NCBI RefSeq assembly: GCF_000166355.1
Contig: NC_014652.1
Coordinates: 2,466,501-2,530,500 of the forward strand
Direction: 5' to 3'
Length of the DNA: 64,000 nt
Origin: Caldicellulosiruptor hydrothermalis 108
GTDB lineage: Bacteria > Bacillota > Thermoanaerobacteria > Caldicellulosiruptorales > Caldicellulosiruptoraceae
Shown piece by piece: positions 52,041 to 61,915 of the stretch (positions within the stretch are counted from its first letter, which is position 1; each line of letters starts with the position of its first letter). The position numbers and the translations under genes are program-made. The notes beneath the pieces were generated by a model. That model was not told the origin of the DNA. It worked only from the letters and a program-made list of their open reading frames with translations, and made no database searches.

Positions 52041-52595
52041 TTAGAAATTGAACACATTCTCTATGTCAAATTCTAAGTTCTCAAATACAGCTGACTTTAC
52101 AATCCCTTTTTGAGACAGTGCAGCATATTCTATATATACTCCATTATCTAAAACGAAAACCTGGACAGATTTGTTACGCGGGTTTACAATCCAGTACTCA
52201 CAAACATCAAAGTAGCTGTAAAGCTGCATCTTTTTTATATAGTCAACAGAAGCACTTGATGGTGAGAGCACCTCAACAATCAGTTTTGGCACACCTTTGT
52301 ATCCTTTTTCTGTGATGAATTTCTTGTTGCATATTACCACTAAATCCGGCTGTACAACGTGAATGTCTCCTGTCTTTTCATCTTCAAAAATCACATCAAA
52401 CGGAGAGATTACAGGGATGCACTCTTTCCCCTCAAAATATCTCATAAATTCTATGTTAAGTCTCGATATTGTCATCTGGTGCTCAAACGAAGGCGACGCT
52501 AAAAAATAGATATTCCCATCTATAAACTCTGCTCTTTTTTCCTGTGAAATTTTTAAAAACTCCTCATATGCTGCTCTTTTCTTTTCAGGAATCAT
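52041..52595 (-). CDS. Uma2-family (DUF820) PD-(D/E)XK nuclease-like protein
   Basis: 184 residues from the ATG at 52595 (GTG one codon earlier). Family signature: HQMTISRLN early, QPDLVVICNKK, then LIVEVLSPSS and YWIVNPRNKSVQVF; the D...E-x-V...K elements are the restriction-endonuclease-like core. Common in thermophiles and cyanobacteria, biological role not established. Lies between the SDR and the coiled-coil gene on the same strand. Confidence 0.85.
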   Translation of the reverse strand: MIPEKKRAAYEEFLKISQEKRAEFIDGNIYFLASPSFEHQMTISRLNIEFMRYFEGKECIPVISPFDVIFEDEKTGDIHVVQPDLVVICNKKFITEKGYKGVPKLIVEVLSPSSASVDYIKKMQLYSYFDVCEYWIVNPRNKSVQVFVLDNGVYIEYAALSQKGIVKSAVFENLEFDIENVFNF

Positions 52596-52623
52596 CACTG
52601 TTTACCTACCTTTTTGATATTTT

Positions 52624-53418
52624 TTACTCCTCATAAATCATCTTAACTGTCATACCACCGTCAACAATTAGATTTGTGCCTGTGATAAATGAGCTTTTCT
52701 CAGATGACAAAAACAAAATGGCGTTTGCAATGTCTTCGGGCATACCCACCCTTCCTGCCGGATGCTGAAGATGGTCAATTTCCCGCAGCTGTGGTTCTTT
52801 TCGGCATTTTCTTTTCTTGTACCTTGACGTTTCAATCCACCCCGGACTTATGGCGTTTACCCTAATTTTCTTTAACGATAGCGACAGGGCTAAAGAGTGT
52901 GTAAGTGCAAGTATACCGCCTTTTGACGCTGAATATGGTTCTGTGTTTGGCTCAGACATCAAAGCTCTTGTCGATGCTATATTGACAATAGATGCGCCCT
53001 CTTTTAAATAAGGCAGCAAAAACTTTACCATCAAGTATGGTGCTCTAAGGTTAATATTTATCACTTTATCCCATTCATCAACACTTCTTTCTTCAATCCA
53101 CTTTGTTGAAGATATAGCCGCATTGTTGATAAGAACGTCTATTTTCCCAGCTTTTTCACCAATCTTATGGCAGACAAGCTCAATCTCTTTTGCATCTACT
53201 AAGTCACACTCAAAAAAGATTATTTTGTTTTTGAACTTATCAAAAAAGTCCTGTAAAGCATCCTCAATTGCTTCTCTGTCATTGTCAATGGCAAAAACGG
53301 TTGCACCATTTTCAAGAAAAGAGAGTGCTGTGACAAGACCAATTCCCTGGGCAGCACCAGTTATAACCACATTTTTGCCTTCAAACTCAGGCATGATGAA
53401 AAAAGAATTGTTTGGCAT
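52624..53418 (-). CDS. Short-chain dehydrogenase/reductase
   Basis: 264 residues. Classical SDR: cofactor loop TGAAQGIG, NNAA motif (INNAAISS), catalytic S in NIAST and Y-x3-K in YSASKGG. D in AIDND after beta-2 favours NAD(H). It starts 6 bp after folK, and the folate operon lacks a visible folB, but the cofactor loop is the ordinary TGxxxGxG rather than the TGxxxRxG of FolM/pteridine reductases. Substrate unknown. Confidence 0.9.
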   Translation of the reverse strand: MPNNSFFIMPEFEGKNVVITGAAQGIGLVTALSFLENGATVFAIDNDREAIEDALQDFFDKFKNKIIFFECDLVDAKEIELVCHKIGEKAGKIDVLINNAAISSTKWIEERSVDEWDKVININLRAPYLMVKFLLPYLKEGASIVNIASTRALMSEPNTEPYSASKGGILALTHSLALSLSLKKIRVNAISPGWIETSRYKKRKCRKEPQLREIDHLQHPAGRVGMPEDIANAILFLSSEKSSFITGTNLIVDGGMTVKMIYEE

Positions 53419-53424
53419 TTCGTA

Positions 53425-53898
53425 TCATTCCTTTCTTGGAGATGTAAGCTGAGTGTAAAGTTCATACACACTTTTTTTCAGCACAGGATGTACAAAATCT
53501 TTTTCAATTTCGCAAATAGGCTCAAGTACAAATAGTCTTTTGTGAAGTTCCGGATGCGGGATTTTGAGATTTTCTGTGTCTATAACACAGTCATCATAAA
53601 AAAGAATGTCAATATCAATATTCCTTGGTCCCCATTTAAAAAGCCTTATTCTGCCCATTTTGTTTTCAATCCCAAGCACAAACTCAAGAAGTTCAAACGG
53701 TGAAAGCATGGTTGTGCCTTTCAAAACACAGTTTAAAAACTTTGGCTGGTCAACAAATCCATAAGGCTGGGTTTCAATTATGCTTGAAATCTTTTCAATT
53801 ATTATCTTATCTTTTAGGTGTTCAATTGCTCTTTTTATATTCTCATGTCTGTTGCCAAGATTGCTTCCAAGCCCTAAAAAAACAATATGTTTATCCAT
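53425..53898 (-). CDS. folK: 2-amino-4-hydroxy-6-hydroxymethyldihydropteridine pyrophosphokinase
   Basis: 157 residues. HPPK motifs GLGSNLGNRHENI (start), PKFLNCV, and the signature GPRNIDIDILFYDD plus IPHPELHKRLFVLEPI. Transfers pyrophosphate from ATP to the pterin just before FolP acts. 4 bp after the DUF3006 gene, in the folP operon. Confidence 0.95.
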   Translation of the reverse strand: MDKHIVFLGLGSNLGNRHENIKRAIEHLKDKIIIEKISSIIETQPYGFVDQPKFLNCVLKGTTMLSPFELLEFVLGIENKMGRIRLFKWGPRNIDIDILFYDDCVIDTENLKIPHPELHKRLFVLEPICEIEKDFVHPVLKKSVYELYTQLTSPRKE

Positions 53899-53902
53899 CT
53901 TT

Positions 53903-54118
53903 TTACTTTCCGCCTTCCTCTTTTAAGCTCTCAAATAGGTCTTTTATTCTTTGTTCTCTCTCTTTAGTACTCTGCATATCTATTGATATTACCAGAACAT
54001 CACCCTCCCTTGCATCTTCGGGCACAATTTCTATAGGGACTGTTACCATTTTTCTTCCCTCAAGCTCAACTATAGCAAAGTTACCTTCAAACCTGTCAAT
54101 GACCACTTTTTTCACCAT
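53903..54118 (-). CDS. DUF3006-family small protein
   Basis: 71 residues: VVIDRFEGNFAIVELEG then VPEDAREGDVL, the signature of DUF3006, a small beta-rich domain of unknown function, followed by a charged helix. GAGGTG before ATG. Inserted between folP and folK. Confidence 0.8.
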   Translation of the reverse strand: MVKKVVIDRFEGNFAIVELEGRKMVTVPIEIVPEDAREGDVLVISIDMQSTKEREQRIKDLFESLKEEGGK

Positions 54119-54144
54119 AATTTGTACACCTCTTTTTTAAAAGT

Positions 54145-55275
54145 TTAAACTCCTTCGAAGATAGCCTGTGTCATCAAGATGGCTCTTTTATTTTCTTTTA
54201 CATCATGCACCCTTACAAATTCAATCCTTTTTTGAACACATATTACAGAGATTGCCAAAGTACCTTCAAGCCTTTCCTCAGGTCCAAGATTACCGAGCAC
54301 ATGGCCAATCACCGATTTTCTGGATGCCCCAATCAAAATGGGTCTTCCTAAAACCTTGAACTCTTCACATCTTCGCAATATCTCCAAGTTGTCCTCTGGT
54401 CTTTTCCCAAAGCCAATGCCAGGGTCTAAGATGATGTTTTCAAGTTTCACACCAGCTTTTTGTGCCTGTTCAATTCTTTCTTCAAAAAACTGCAAAATCT
54501 CTTCTACGACATCTTCATAGTAAGGGTTTTTCTGCATATCCTTTGGTGTACCTTTGATGTGCATGATTACGATAGGAACATTATACTGCGCTGCCACGTA
54601 AAACATGTCTTTGTCAAACGTCCCGCCGCTGATATCATTTATAATGTCAGCACCAGCTTCTATTGCTTTTTGAGCTACTCTGCTTTTATATGTATCAATT
54701 GAAATTGGGATATTTTTATCCATATCTCTTATCGCTTCAATTGCAGGAATTACTCTTTTTAGCTCCTCCTCTTCCTCAACTGGCTCTGAAAAAGGTCTTG
54801 TGGACTCACCGCCAATGTCCAGAACATCTGCACCATCTTGAATCATCTGGAGTGCTCTTTGGGTTACCTTTTCAACTTGAACTCTTGAGCCCTCATAAAA
54901 CGAGTCTGGTGTGACATTTATAATCCCCATCACGTTTGTCTTCAAAAGGCTTATCTGTTTATCTTTTGCCAGCAAATATCTTTGTGAAATGGTAAAATCT
55001 GCATCAAAACTACACTCTATCCCTTCCTCAGCTAAAATACATCTTGTCTTTTCAAAGTTGTGAAATGATGTTGTTGCAAAAATTATAGGACCATTTGAAA
55101 CTGTAAAATAACCCATGTTTGAAAGAAGCTGAACAAATTCTGAAGGATTTTTTATGTTATCAAATCTCAAAATTATCGAGTTTGCTTCTTTTTCAAATTC
55201 CAAAATGTCTTTCTCATCAAAACCTTTTTGATATAAAATTCTTTTTATATTCGCGTCTTTTGATATTATCCTCAA
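54145..55275 (-). CDS. folP: Dihydropteroate synthase with N-terminal extension
   Basis: 376 residues from a TTG start (AAAGGAG 10 nt upstream). The catalytic TIM barrel occupies about 110-376: MGIINVTPDSFYEG, DIGGESTRPF, IPISIDTYK, INDISGG, IVIMHIKG and LDPGIGFGK. The first 110 residues are an extra domain also found in other clostridial FolP proteins. Joins the pterin pyrophosphate to p-aminobenzoate. 17 bp after birA. Confidence 0.95.
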   Translation of the reverse strand: MRIISKDANIKRILYQKGFDEKDILEFEKEANSIILRFDNIKNPSEFVQLLSNMGYFTVSNGPIIFATTSFHNFEKTRCILAEEGIECSFDADFTISQRYLLAKDKQISLLKTNVMGIINVTPDSFYEGSRVQVEKVTQRALQMIQDGADVLDIGGESTRPFSEPVEEEEELKRVIPAIEAIRDMDKNIPISIDTYKSRVAQKAIEAGADIINDISGGTFDKDMFYVAAQYNVPIVIMHIKGTPKDMQKNPYYEDVVEEILQFFEERIEQAQKAGVKLENIILDPGIGFGKRPEDNLEILRRCEEFKVLGRPILIGASRKSVIGHVLGNLGPEERLEGTLAISVICVQKRIEFVRVHDVKENKRAILMTQAIFEGV

Positions 55276-55291
55276 GTCTCACCATCTCCTT

Positions 55292-56236
55292 TTAAAATCT
55301 TATTGTAACCTCACCGCTTGATATCTTTATTATTTCTCCATCCTTCTCACATACAAGCTCACCATTTTCGCCAATGTCCCTGCAAAGCATCCTCTCACCG
55401 TTTATCAAAATCTCTTTTCCAAGATTTAAGCAAAAGCTTTTATATTCATCCCTGAAATATGAAAAACCATATTTATCAAAGTTGGGAAGCTCTCTTTCAA
55501 ATTCATTTAAAATGTCAATAATTAGCCTTGTCCTGTCAAAATTTTTCGATGTTTCAGCCTTTAAAGTTGTCGCAATATCTTTTATATTCTCTGGAACGCT
55601 TTCTGCATTGACATTTATTCCTATACCAATTATTACACTGCCAAGACCTTCAACCTCACCTGACAGTTCTGACAAAATTCCACAAACTTTTTTGCCGTTC
55701 AAATATATATCGTTTGACCACTTTATAAAGCTCTGAACCCCATGTTTTCTCAAAACCCTGTTTATCACAAGCCCTGTGAAAAGTGTAAGCGGTACAATTT
55801 TTTCTAAATCAAGCAAAAGAAGTTTCAATAGTATGGACATTTTTATACCTTTTTCAAGGTCCACCCACCTGCGTGAAAGTCTGCCTCTTCCTTGAGTTTG
55901 CCTCTCAGTATATACAACTGTTGCGCTTTCAAGATGTTGTTGGTTCTGTTTTACATATGTATTTGTTGAGTCTACTTCATCAAGGTATATAAACTCTTTG
56001 AAAAGGTTTGAGGATTGGATGTAGTCTTTTATTTCCCAAACTCTTATTATATCCTTGTCAGAAAGCTCATAACCCTTTTTCTTTAAAGACTCAATCTTGT
56101 AGCCCAAAGCTTTTAGCGACTTTATTCTCTTGTTTATTGCCATTCGGCTGATATTCAAAGAAGAGGCAAGCTCTTCACCTGAGACGTACTCATTTTCATA
56201 CAGTTTTCTTAATATGAAGATGTCCTTTTCATCCAT
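55292..56236 (-). CDS. birA: Biotin--[acetyl-CoA-carboxylase] ligase with repressor domain
   Basis: 314 residues from the ATG at 56236, which overlaps the DUF1284 stop; the longer frame runs inside that gene. Helix-turn-helix 1-60 (VSGEELASSLNISRMAINKRIKSL), ligase core with QGRGRLSRRW, KWSNDIYLNGKKVCGIL and GIGINVN, and a C-terminal SH3-like domain. Class II BirA, able to repress biotin genes as well as biotinylate carboxylases. Confidence 0.93.
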   Translation of the reverse strand: MDEKDIFILRKLYENEYVSGEELASSLNISRMAINKRIKSLKALGYKIESLKKKGYELSDKDIIRVWEIKDYIQSSNLFKEFIYLDEVDSTNTYVKQNQQHLESATVVYTERQTQGRGRLSRRWVDLEKGIKMSILLKLLLLDLEKIVPLTLFTGLVINRVLRKHGVQSFIKWSNDIYLNGKKVCGILSELSGEVEGLGSVIIGIGINVNAESVPENIKDIATTLKAETSKNFDRTRLIIDILNEFERELPNFDKYGFSYFRDEYKSFCLNLGKEILINGERMLCRDIGENGELVCEKDGEIIKISSGEVTIRF

Positions 56237-56657
56237 TTTTCCACAAGTCCTTTCTGTAAAAGCTTTCTCTGCAAAAACCAAGGGTAAACCATTCACATGT
56301 TCGGCAGATGCTCTCGAGCTGCTGTGGTAAAACTTTTTTCAAAACATTGTAAGCTTCAGATGGCAGCACATCTTCTAAATCAGAAAGCCCATATAGCTTT
56401 AAAAGCTCAACTACTTTTTCATCATACATTTTGACCTTTCCTTCAAACCTGCACTCTGTAGCAGCTAAATTGGGGCAACATCTGCAAATTTCATCTGGAA
56501 AAGATACAATTGTTATAGGTGCATTTTCAAGGTAAACACTTTTATATACCCTCTCAAAATTTTCAACAAACTCCTTGCTGTACCCTGCTCCTTTAAAGCC
56601 TAAAAAACACAAAAGATGATGTGCTCTGAGTATAATTGGCATTTTTGTTCTGTTCAT
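56229..56657 (-). CDS. DUF1284-family protein, putative metal/FeS binding
   Basis: 142 residues. LRAHHLLCFLGFKGAGYS at the N-terminus and cysteine sites ICRCCPN and CRTCEWF-x3-FC are the family pattern, suggesting a metal or iron-sulphur site. Function unknown. First gene of the birA-folP-folK operon, with an extended -10 promoter just upstream and only a weak RBS. Confidence 0.82.
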   Translation of the reverse strand: MNRTKMPIILRAHHLLCFLGFKGAGYSKEFVENFERVYKSVYLENAPITIVSFPDEICRCCPNLAATECRFEGKVKMYDEKVVELLKLYGLSDLEDVLPSEAYNVLKKVLPQQLESICRTCEWFTLGFCRESFYRKDLWKNG

Positions 56658-56686
56658 TTCTTTCAGTAAACAAGCTTTTTAACTTA

Positions 56687-56695
56687 ATTATACCA
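56687..56695 (-). promoter_or_regulatory. Extended -10 promoter of the DUF1284-birA-folP operon
   Basis: TGGTATAAT on the minus strand, about 30 bp before the start codon, an extended -10 element that can function without a good -35 box; none is obvious. Confidence 0.5.
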
Positions 56696-56725
56696 CAATT
56701 TTTCAGCAAGGAAGACAAAATCCCT

Positions 56726-57970
56726 TTAAACTCTCTTTATCTTTCCACCAAGACTTGTGATATTTTTCTCAAATTCGAAATATCCCCTGTCGATGTGAAA
56801 TGCACCTTCAACCTCACTCACACCCTCTGCTGAGAGCGCTGCCAAAACAAGTGCAGCACCACCGCGCAAGTCTTTTGCTTCAACCTTTGCACCTTTGAGC
56901 TTTTTAACACCTTCAACCACTGCTACTCTTCCTTCCACTTTTATATTCGCGCCCATTTTGACAAGCTCTCCAACGTGCAAAAATCTGTTTTCAAATATTG
57001 TCTCAATGATAACGCTTGTGCCTTTTGCTATACTTAGCATACTCATCATGGGTGCTTGCATATCTGTCGGAAAACCAGGGTAAGGCAGGGTTTTTATGTC
57101 TGTTGCCAAAATCCTGTCGGGTGCTTCAACGCGCACAGCATTTTCCCCTTCATAGACCTTCACACCGCTCTCTTTGAACTTGGCAATAATGGGTCTTATA
57201 TGCTCACAAATCACATTTGTAAGTTCAAGCTCCCCACCACACATTGCAGCCATTGCCATGTACGTTCCCGCCTCAATCCTGTCCGGAATTGGAACAAATG
57301 AGCAGCCAAAAAGCTTTTTCACACCCAAAACCCTGATGGTATCAGTGCCGGCACCCATCACTTTTGCGCCCATTGAGTTTAAAAAATTTGCAAGACACAC
57401 AACCTCAGGTTCGGTCGCAGCGTTTTCTATTATGGTCTCCCCCTCTGCTAAAACGGCTGCTATCATGATATTTTCTGTTGCTCCAACAGACGGAAAGTCT
57501 AAATATACCTTGGCACCTTTTAACTTTTTAACCTTTGCTTCAATGTACCCTTGATTGAGTTTAATCTCTGCACCAAGCTGGGAAAGCCCTTTTATGTGAA
57601 GGTCAATCGGTCGTGTGCCAATGTTACACCCGCCCGGCATACCCAGCACAACCTTTTTCCCACGCGCAAGAAGGCTTCCTAAAAGAAGTATTGAAGCTCT
57701 GAGTTTGTTCACCCCATCTACGTTTATATCACCGTTTTTGATATCAGGAGTGATTTGCAGTTTGCCGTCCTCAATCTTTACATCGCACCCACAATGGGAA
57801 AGAAGCTGCAAAAGCACTTTGATGTCTTCCAGCAAAGGCACATCCAGAATTTCAATCGGATCACTTGACAGCAAGGATGCTGCCAAAAGTGGCAATATCG
57901 CATTTTTCGAGCTGTGAACCTTTATTGAGCCAGAAATCTTATTTGCACCTTCTATTACAAATTTCGACAT
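56726..57970 (-). CDS. murA: UDP-N-acetylglucosamine 1-carboxyvinyltransferase
   Basis: 414 residues of the EPSP-synthase fold. Active-site Cys in GMPGGCNIGTRPIDLH, plus KNAILPLLAASLL near the N-terminus and YPGFPTDMQAPMM. Catalyses the first committed step of peptidoglycan synthesis. The presence of Cys (not Asp) predicts fosfomycin sensitivity of the target. Transcribed ahead of the birA-folP operon, 68 bp after it in the plus-strand sense. Confidence 0.95.
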   Translation of the reverse strand: MSKFVIEGANKISGSIKVHSSKNAILPLLAASLLSSDPIEILDVPLLEDIKVLLQLLSHCGCDVKIEDGKLQITPDIKNGDINVDGVNKLRASILLLGSLLARGKKVVLGMPGGCNIGTRPIDLHIKGLSQLGAEIKLNQGYIEAKVKKLKGAKVYLDFPSVGATENIMIAAVLAEGETIIENAATEPEVVCLANFLNSMGAKVMGAGTDTIRVLGVKKLFGCSFVPIPDRIEAGTYMAMAAMCGGELELTNVICEHIRPIIAKFKESGVKVYEGENAVRVEAPDRILATDIKTLPYPGFPTDMQAPMMSMLSIAKGTSVIIETIFENRFLHVGELVKMGANIKVEGRVAVVEGVKKLKGAKVEAKDLRGGAALVLAALSAEGVSEVEGAFHIDRGYFEFEKNITSLGGKIKRV

Positions 57971-58127
57971 TTATTTTTCTTCCCCGTCTTAAAGTTTTGT
58001 TTATTATAGTAGTATTGAAATCTTTTTATGGCTTTAGACAAAAAGTTTTATATAATTTTTAGATACTATTTTGAAAAGAAATATTAGCAAAAAGGTCACA
58101 TCTTGTATTATAATAGAAAGTAACTAA

Positions 58128-59435
<1,308 letters not shown>

Positions 59436-59442
59436 AAAAAGA

Positions 59443-59490
59443 GGGGGTTGTCCTTCAAACTTTTCCAAAGGCCAACCCCCTTGTTTTTTT
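59443..59490. terminator. Bidirectional terminator after the chemoreceptor
   Basis: GGGGGTTGTCCTT (59443-59455) pairs with AAGGCCAACCCCC (59467-59480, one bulge); TTGTTTTTTT follows on the plus strand and AAAAAAA precedes the stem, giving T's on the minus strand too. Confidence 0.9.
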
Positions 59491-59493
59491 GCT

Positions 59494-59856
59494 CTATTTT
59501 TGCGTATACTCTTTGGTATCAGACAACTGGGAATGAATACAATAAACGTTGTCCAATAAAAGATTAACAAGATTTTCAAGCTTTTCTATCTTGCAATCAA
59601 GTTCTTTTTGAAGCTCTTTGTGCTGCTTCTCGTTTCTCCATTTTAGAAGTTCTTGATGAACTCTCCCCAGAATCTCTATTTTTAAAAATGCTTTTTCGTT
59701 TATTTTGTAGTTCTCATCCAACAAAAACTTTAAATTTTCTATACTCGAACATATAGAAAACATTTGCTGGTTGAGCGCCCACACCACTTGCGTTAGATTT
59801 TTAATTTCTTTTTTCAAATCCTCCATCTCTAAAGCCAATTTATTTTCACTGTTCAT
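59494..59856 (-). CDS. Small coiled-coil protein, unknown
   Basis: 120 residues from the ATG at 59856 (AAGGAGG 11 nt upstream). Nearly all helical, with heptad-like patterning in residues 5-45 and 70-105; no membrane segment, two cysteines (residues near 36 and 106). Last gene of the Ppx/TMK-like/HD cluster. Confidence 0.6.
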   Translation of the reverse strand: MNSENKLALEMEDLKKEIKNLTQVVWALNQQMFSICSSIENLKFLLDENYKINEKAFLKIEILGRVHQELLKWRNEKQHKELQKELDCKIEKLENLVNLLLDNVYCIHSQLSDTKEYTQK

Positions 59857-59874
59857 TCCCCGCATACCTCCTTC

Positions 59875-60462
59875 TTAGCTTACCCTTACTTTGTTTTCAA
59901 TCTCAATCTTTTGCAGCTCAAATAGATACAAAAACAGTTCTCCTTTTTTCTCCACTCGGCTGAGAAGAGTAGGTGTTATAATTCCATCAACAACAATCCT
60001 TACAAAATCATCCTCGATTTTTATTCCTTTTATTTGTATCTCTTCACCCGAATAATCAAAGCTGTCTGCAAGTCTTAAAATTGCACTCAATATAAGGGTC
60101 ATATTTTTGTCTTTCGATTTCAATTTAAATGTCTTTGATTTAATTTTCTTTCGGTGGTTATAGCACACCAAAGCTAAAATCTTTTTAAGTTCTTTTGGGT
60201 ACTCCTTCAAGGCAAGATCATTTTTAATCAAATAATATGAATGCTTATGATGTTTCTTTTCATTAACAAATGTCCCAATATCATGTAATATACACGCATG
60301 TTCCAAGAGTTTTCTTTCAGTATCTGATAAGTTGTGAAGGTTTATGGTACTGTCGAATAAAAACAGAGCCTGGTCTTTTACAAAATTTGCATGCCGCGGA
60401 TCATATCCATATTTTTGAGCAAGTTGAAGCACGTTATGGTCAAACAGTTCTAACTGATTCAT
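59875..60462 (-). CDS. HD-domain protein related to the C-terminal domain of Ppx/GppA
   Basis: 195 residues. Metal-binding HD in ACILHDIGTFV (HD about residues 57-58), followed by HHKHSYYLI and YNHRKK as in Ppx C-terminal domains, then a beta-rich tail. It matches the HD half of the Ppx/GppA protein in the same cluster (ALLHDIG, QHSAYVIL), suggesting a free-standing duplicate. GAGGAGGAT before the ATG, which lies 23 bp inside the end of the TMK-like gene. Confidence 0.8.
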   Translation of the reverse strand: MNQLELFDHNVLQLAQKYGYDPRHANFVKDQALFLFDSTINLHNLSDTERKLLEHACILHDIGTFVNEKKHHKHSYYLIKNDLALKEYPKELKKILALVCYNHRKKIKSKTFKLKSKDKNMTLILSAILRLADSFDYSGEEIQIKGIKIEDDFVRIVVDGIITPTLLSRVEKKGELFLYLFELQKIEIENKVRVS

Positions 60463-61162
60463 TTTTATCCTCCTCTTGTAGTATTTTTAAGATTTCTTCC
60501 CTAATTCTTTTCTGTATGATACCCACACCCTGATTGCCATCAATAACTACAAAATTATATTCTTTTGCCATTTCCTCATATTCTTTTTTGAGCAAAAAAT
60601 GATATTTTTTAAAACTCTCGAACATGTCAGCAGAAAGCTGAATATCCATTCCAGATTCCCAGTAATCAAGATGTCCATACTTCTGAAATGTTCTGGTAAG
60701 CAAAATATCTATACTGACATCTAGATATATTATAAGGTCTGGAACTATGGCAAAACCCAAAAGTCTTTTAAGCCATTCTTTATCTGCTCCTCTGACAATA
60801 TCACGAGCCATGAGGGTAAAGATATACCTGTCTGCAAGGACAACATAACCCGCAGAGAGAGCAGGTATTATCTGATTTTCAAGCTGGTCAGCAAAATCAC
60901 AACAGTAAAGAAGACTCAAGGTAGTCTTACCAAGTGTATTGCCCTTTTTAGCTCTTTCTATAACATCGCCCACCAGTCTTGATCTTTTTAGTCCAGTATT
61001 TAACACTGCATAACCGCTTGCTTCAAGCCATTCTTTCAAAAGCTCTATCTGTGTTGACCTTCCGGAACAGTCCGGTCCTTCTATTACAATCAGTTTTCCT
61101 CGCTTTTGTAATAATTCGAAATTTGGAAGTGCAAATCCATAAAATTTCATTTCAGTTGCCAT
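60440..61162 (-). CDS. Thymidylate-kinase-like P-loop protein with altered Walker A
   Basis: 240 residues. P-loop GPDCSGRSTQ at about 29-38: the invariant Lys of GxxxxGK[ST] is Arg. Downstream DRYIFTLMARDIVRG matches the DRY motif of thymidylate kinases, and a lid-like segment follows. Clear paralogue of the gene just upstream (both have LLHACDFAD/LLYCCDFAD and AGMDLGLS/SGMDIQLS). Overlaps that gene by 16 bp. True substrate unknown; fold also resembles polyphosphate kinase 2. Confidence 0.75.
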   Translation of the reverse strand: MATEMKFYGFALPNFELLQKRGKLIVIEGPDCSGRSTQIELLKEWLEASGYAVLNTGLKRSRLVGDVIERAKKGNTLGKTTLSLLYCCDFADQLENQIIPALSAGYVVLADRYIFTLMARDIVRGADKEWLKRLLGFAIVPDLIIYLDVSIDILLTRTFQKYGHLDYWESGMDIQLSADMFESFKKYHFLLKKEYEEMAKEYNFVVIDGNQGVGIIQKRIREEILKILQEEDKNESVRTV

Positions 61163-61896
61163 TTAGCTTCACCTTCTTTGTTATAAGTACTCAATATCCA
61201 CTTTTGAGTAGGTGGACTGTAATCATGAAGATATCTTTGGACAATCTCCCTGACCATCTTTTGTTGTTGCCTTATAGAAAGAGTTCCATCAATTGTAATA
61301 AACCCTTCCTGTTCAGCAAGCATGTCGTACATCTGAATAATCTTTGACTGGTAAAGCTTAAAACTTTCTACGGTATCAGTGCTCAAACCCAAATCCATCC
61401 CTGCTTCATAGTACTTTATTTGTGTTCGACCCATTAAAATCCTGTCAATTGCTACATCAACTGGCACTTTAAAATAAAATGTTACAGTTGGCTTTACTGC
61501 AAAATCATATACTGTCTTGACCCACTCTGGATTGCAGCCTCTTGCAATGTCCCGTGCATAGGCTGTATAGATGTATCTGTCACACAATACTATATATCCT
61601 GCTCGCAAATGAGGAAGTATAAGCCTTTCATATCTATCAGCAAAATCACAAGCATGTAAAAGGGAAAAAGTAGTGGGAGTTAATAGATTTTTCTTTTTCG
61701 CTTTCTTTGTAGCATTCTTTACTAAATCAGATGAATTCCATTCAGTAAAAAATACCGTATATCCCAAAAACTCTAACCACTTTTTTAAAAGATGAACCTG
61801 AGTAGATTTACCAGAACCATCACATCCTTCCACAACAAATAATCTTCCTTCATACGTTTTTGTGAGTCCCAAACCTCTTATTTCCTTAAACATCAT
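61147..61896 (-). CDS. Thymidylate-kinase-like P-loop protein with intact Walker A
   Basis: 249 residues. P-loop GCDGSGKSTQ at about 24-33 is intact, followed by DRYIYTAYARDIARG and GMDLGLSTDTVESFKLYQ. Longer than housekeeping dTMP kinase (about 205-215 residues) and lacking some of its usual segments, so probably a specialised nucleotide or polyphosphate kinase. AAAGGAGATGG precedes the ATG; 19 bp after the Ppx/GppA gene. Confidence 0.75.
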   Translation of the reverse strand: MMFKEIRGLGLTKTYEGRLFVVEGCDGSGKSTQVHLLKKWLEFLGYTVFFTEWNSSDLVKNATKKAKKKNLLTPTTFSLLHACDFADRYERLILPHLRAGYIVLCDRYIYTAYARDIARGCNPEWVKTVYDFAVKPTVTFYFKVPVDVAIDRILMGRTQIKYYEAGMDLGLSTDTVESFKLYQSKIIQMYDMLAEQEGFITIDGTLSIRQQQKMVREIVQRYLHDYSPPTQKWILSTYNKEGEAKWQLK

Positions 61897-61915
61897 TGGA
61901 ACATTCCATCTCCTT

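Noticed and set aside
52624-53418. SDR as a FolM/pteridine-reductase type dihydrofolate reductase
   Set aside because: Position next to folK is suggestive, but the cofactor loop is TGAAQGIG, the ordinary SDR form, not TGxxxRxG. I left the substrate open.
60440-61896. Housekeeping thymidylate kinase (tmk)
   Set aside because: Two tandem diverged copies, extra length, one with a changed P-loop lysine and a setting beside ppx make the housekeeping enzyme unlikely; DNA-replication neighbours are absent.
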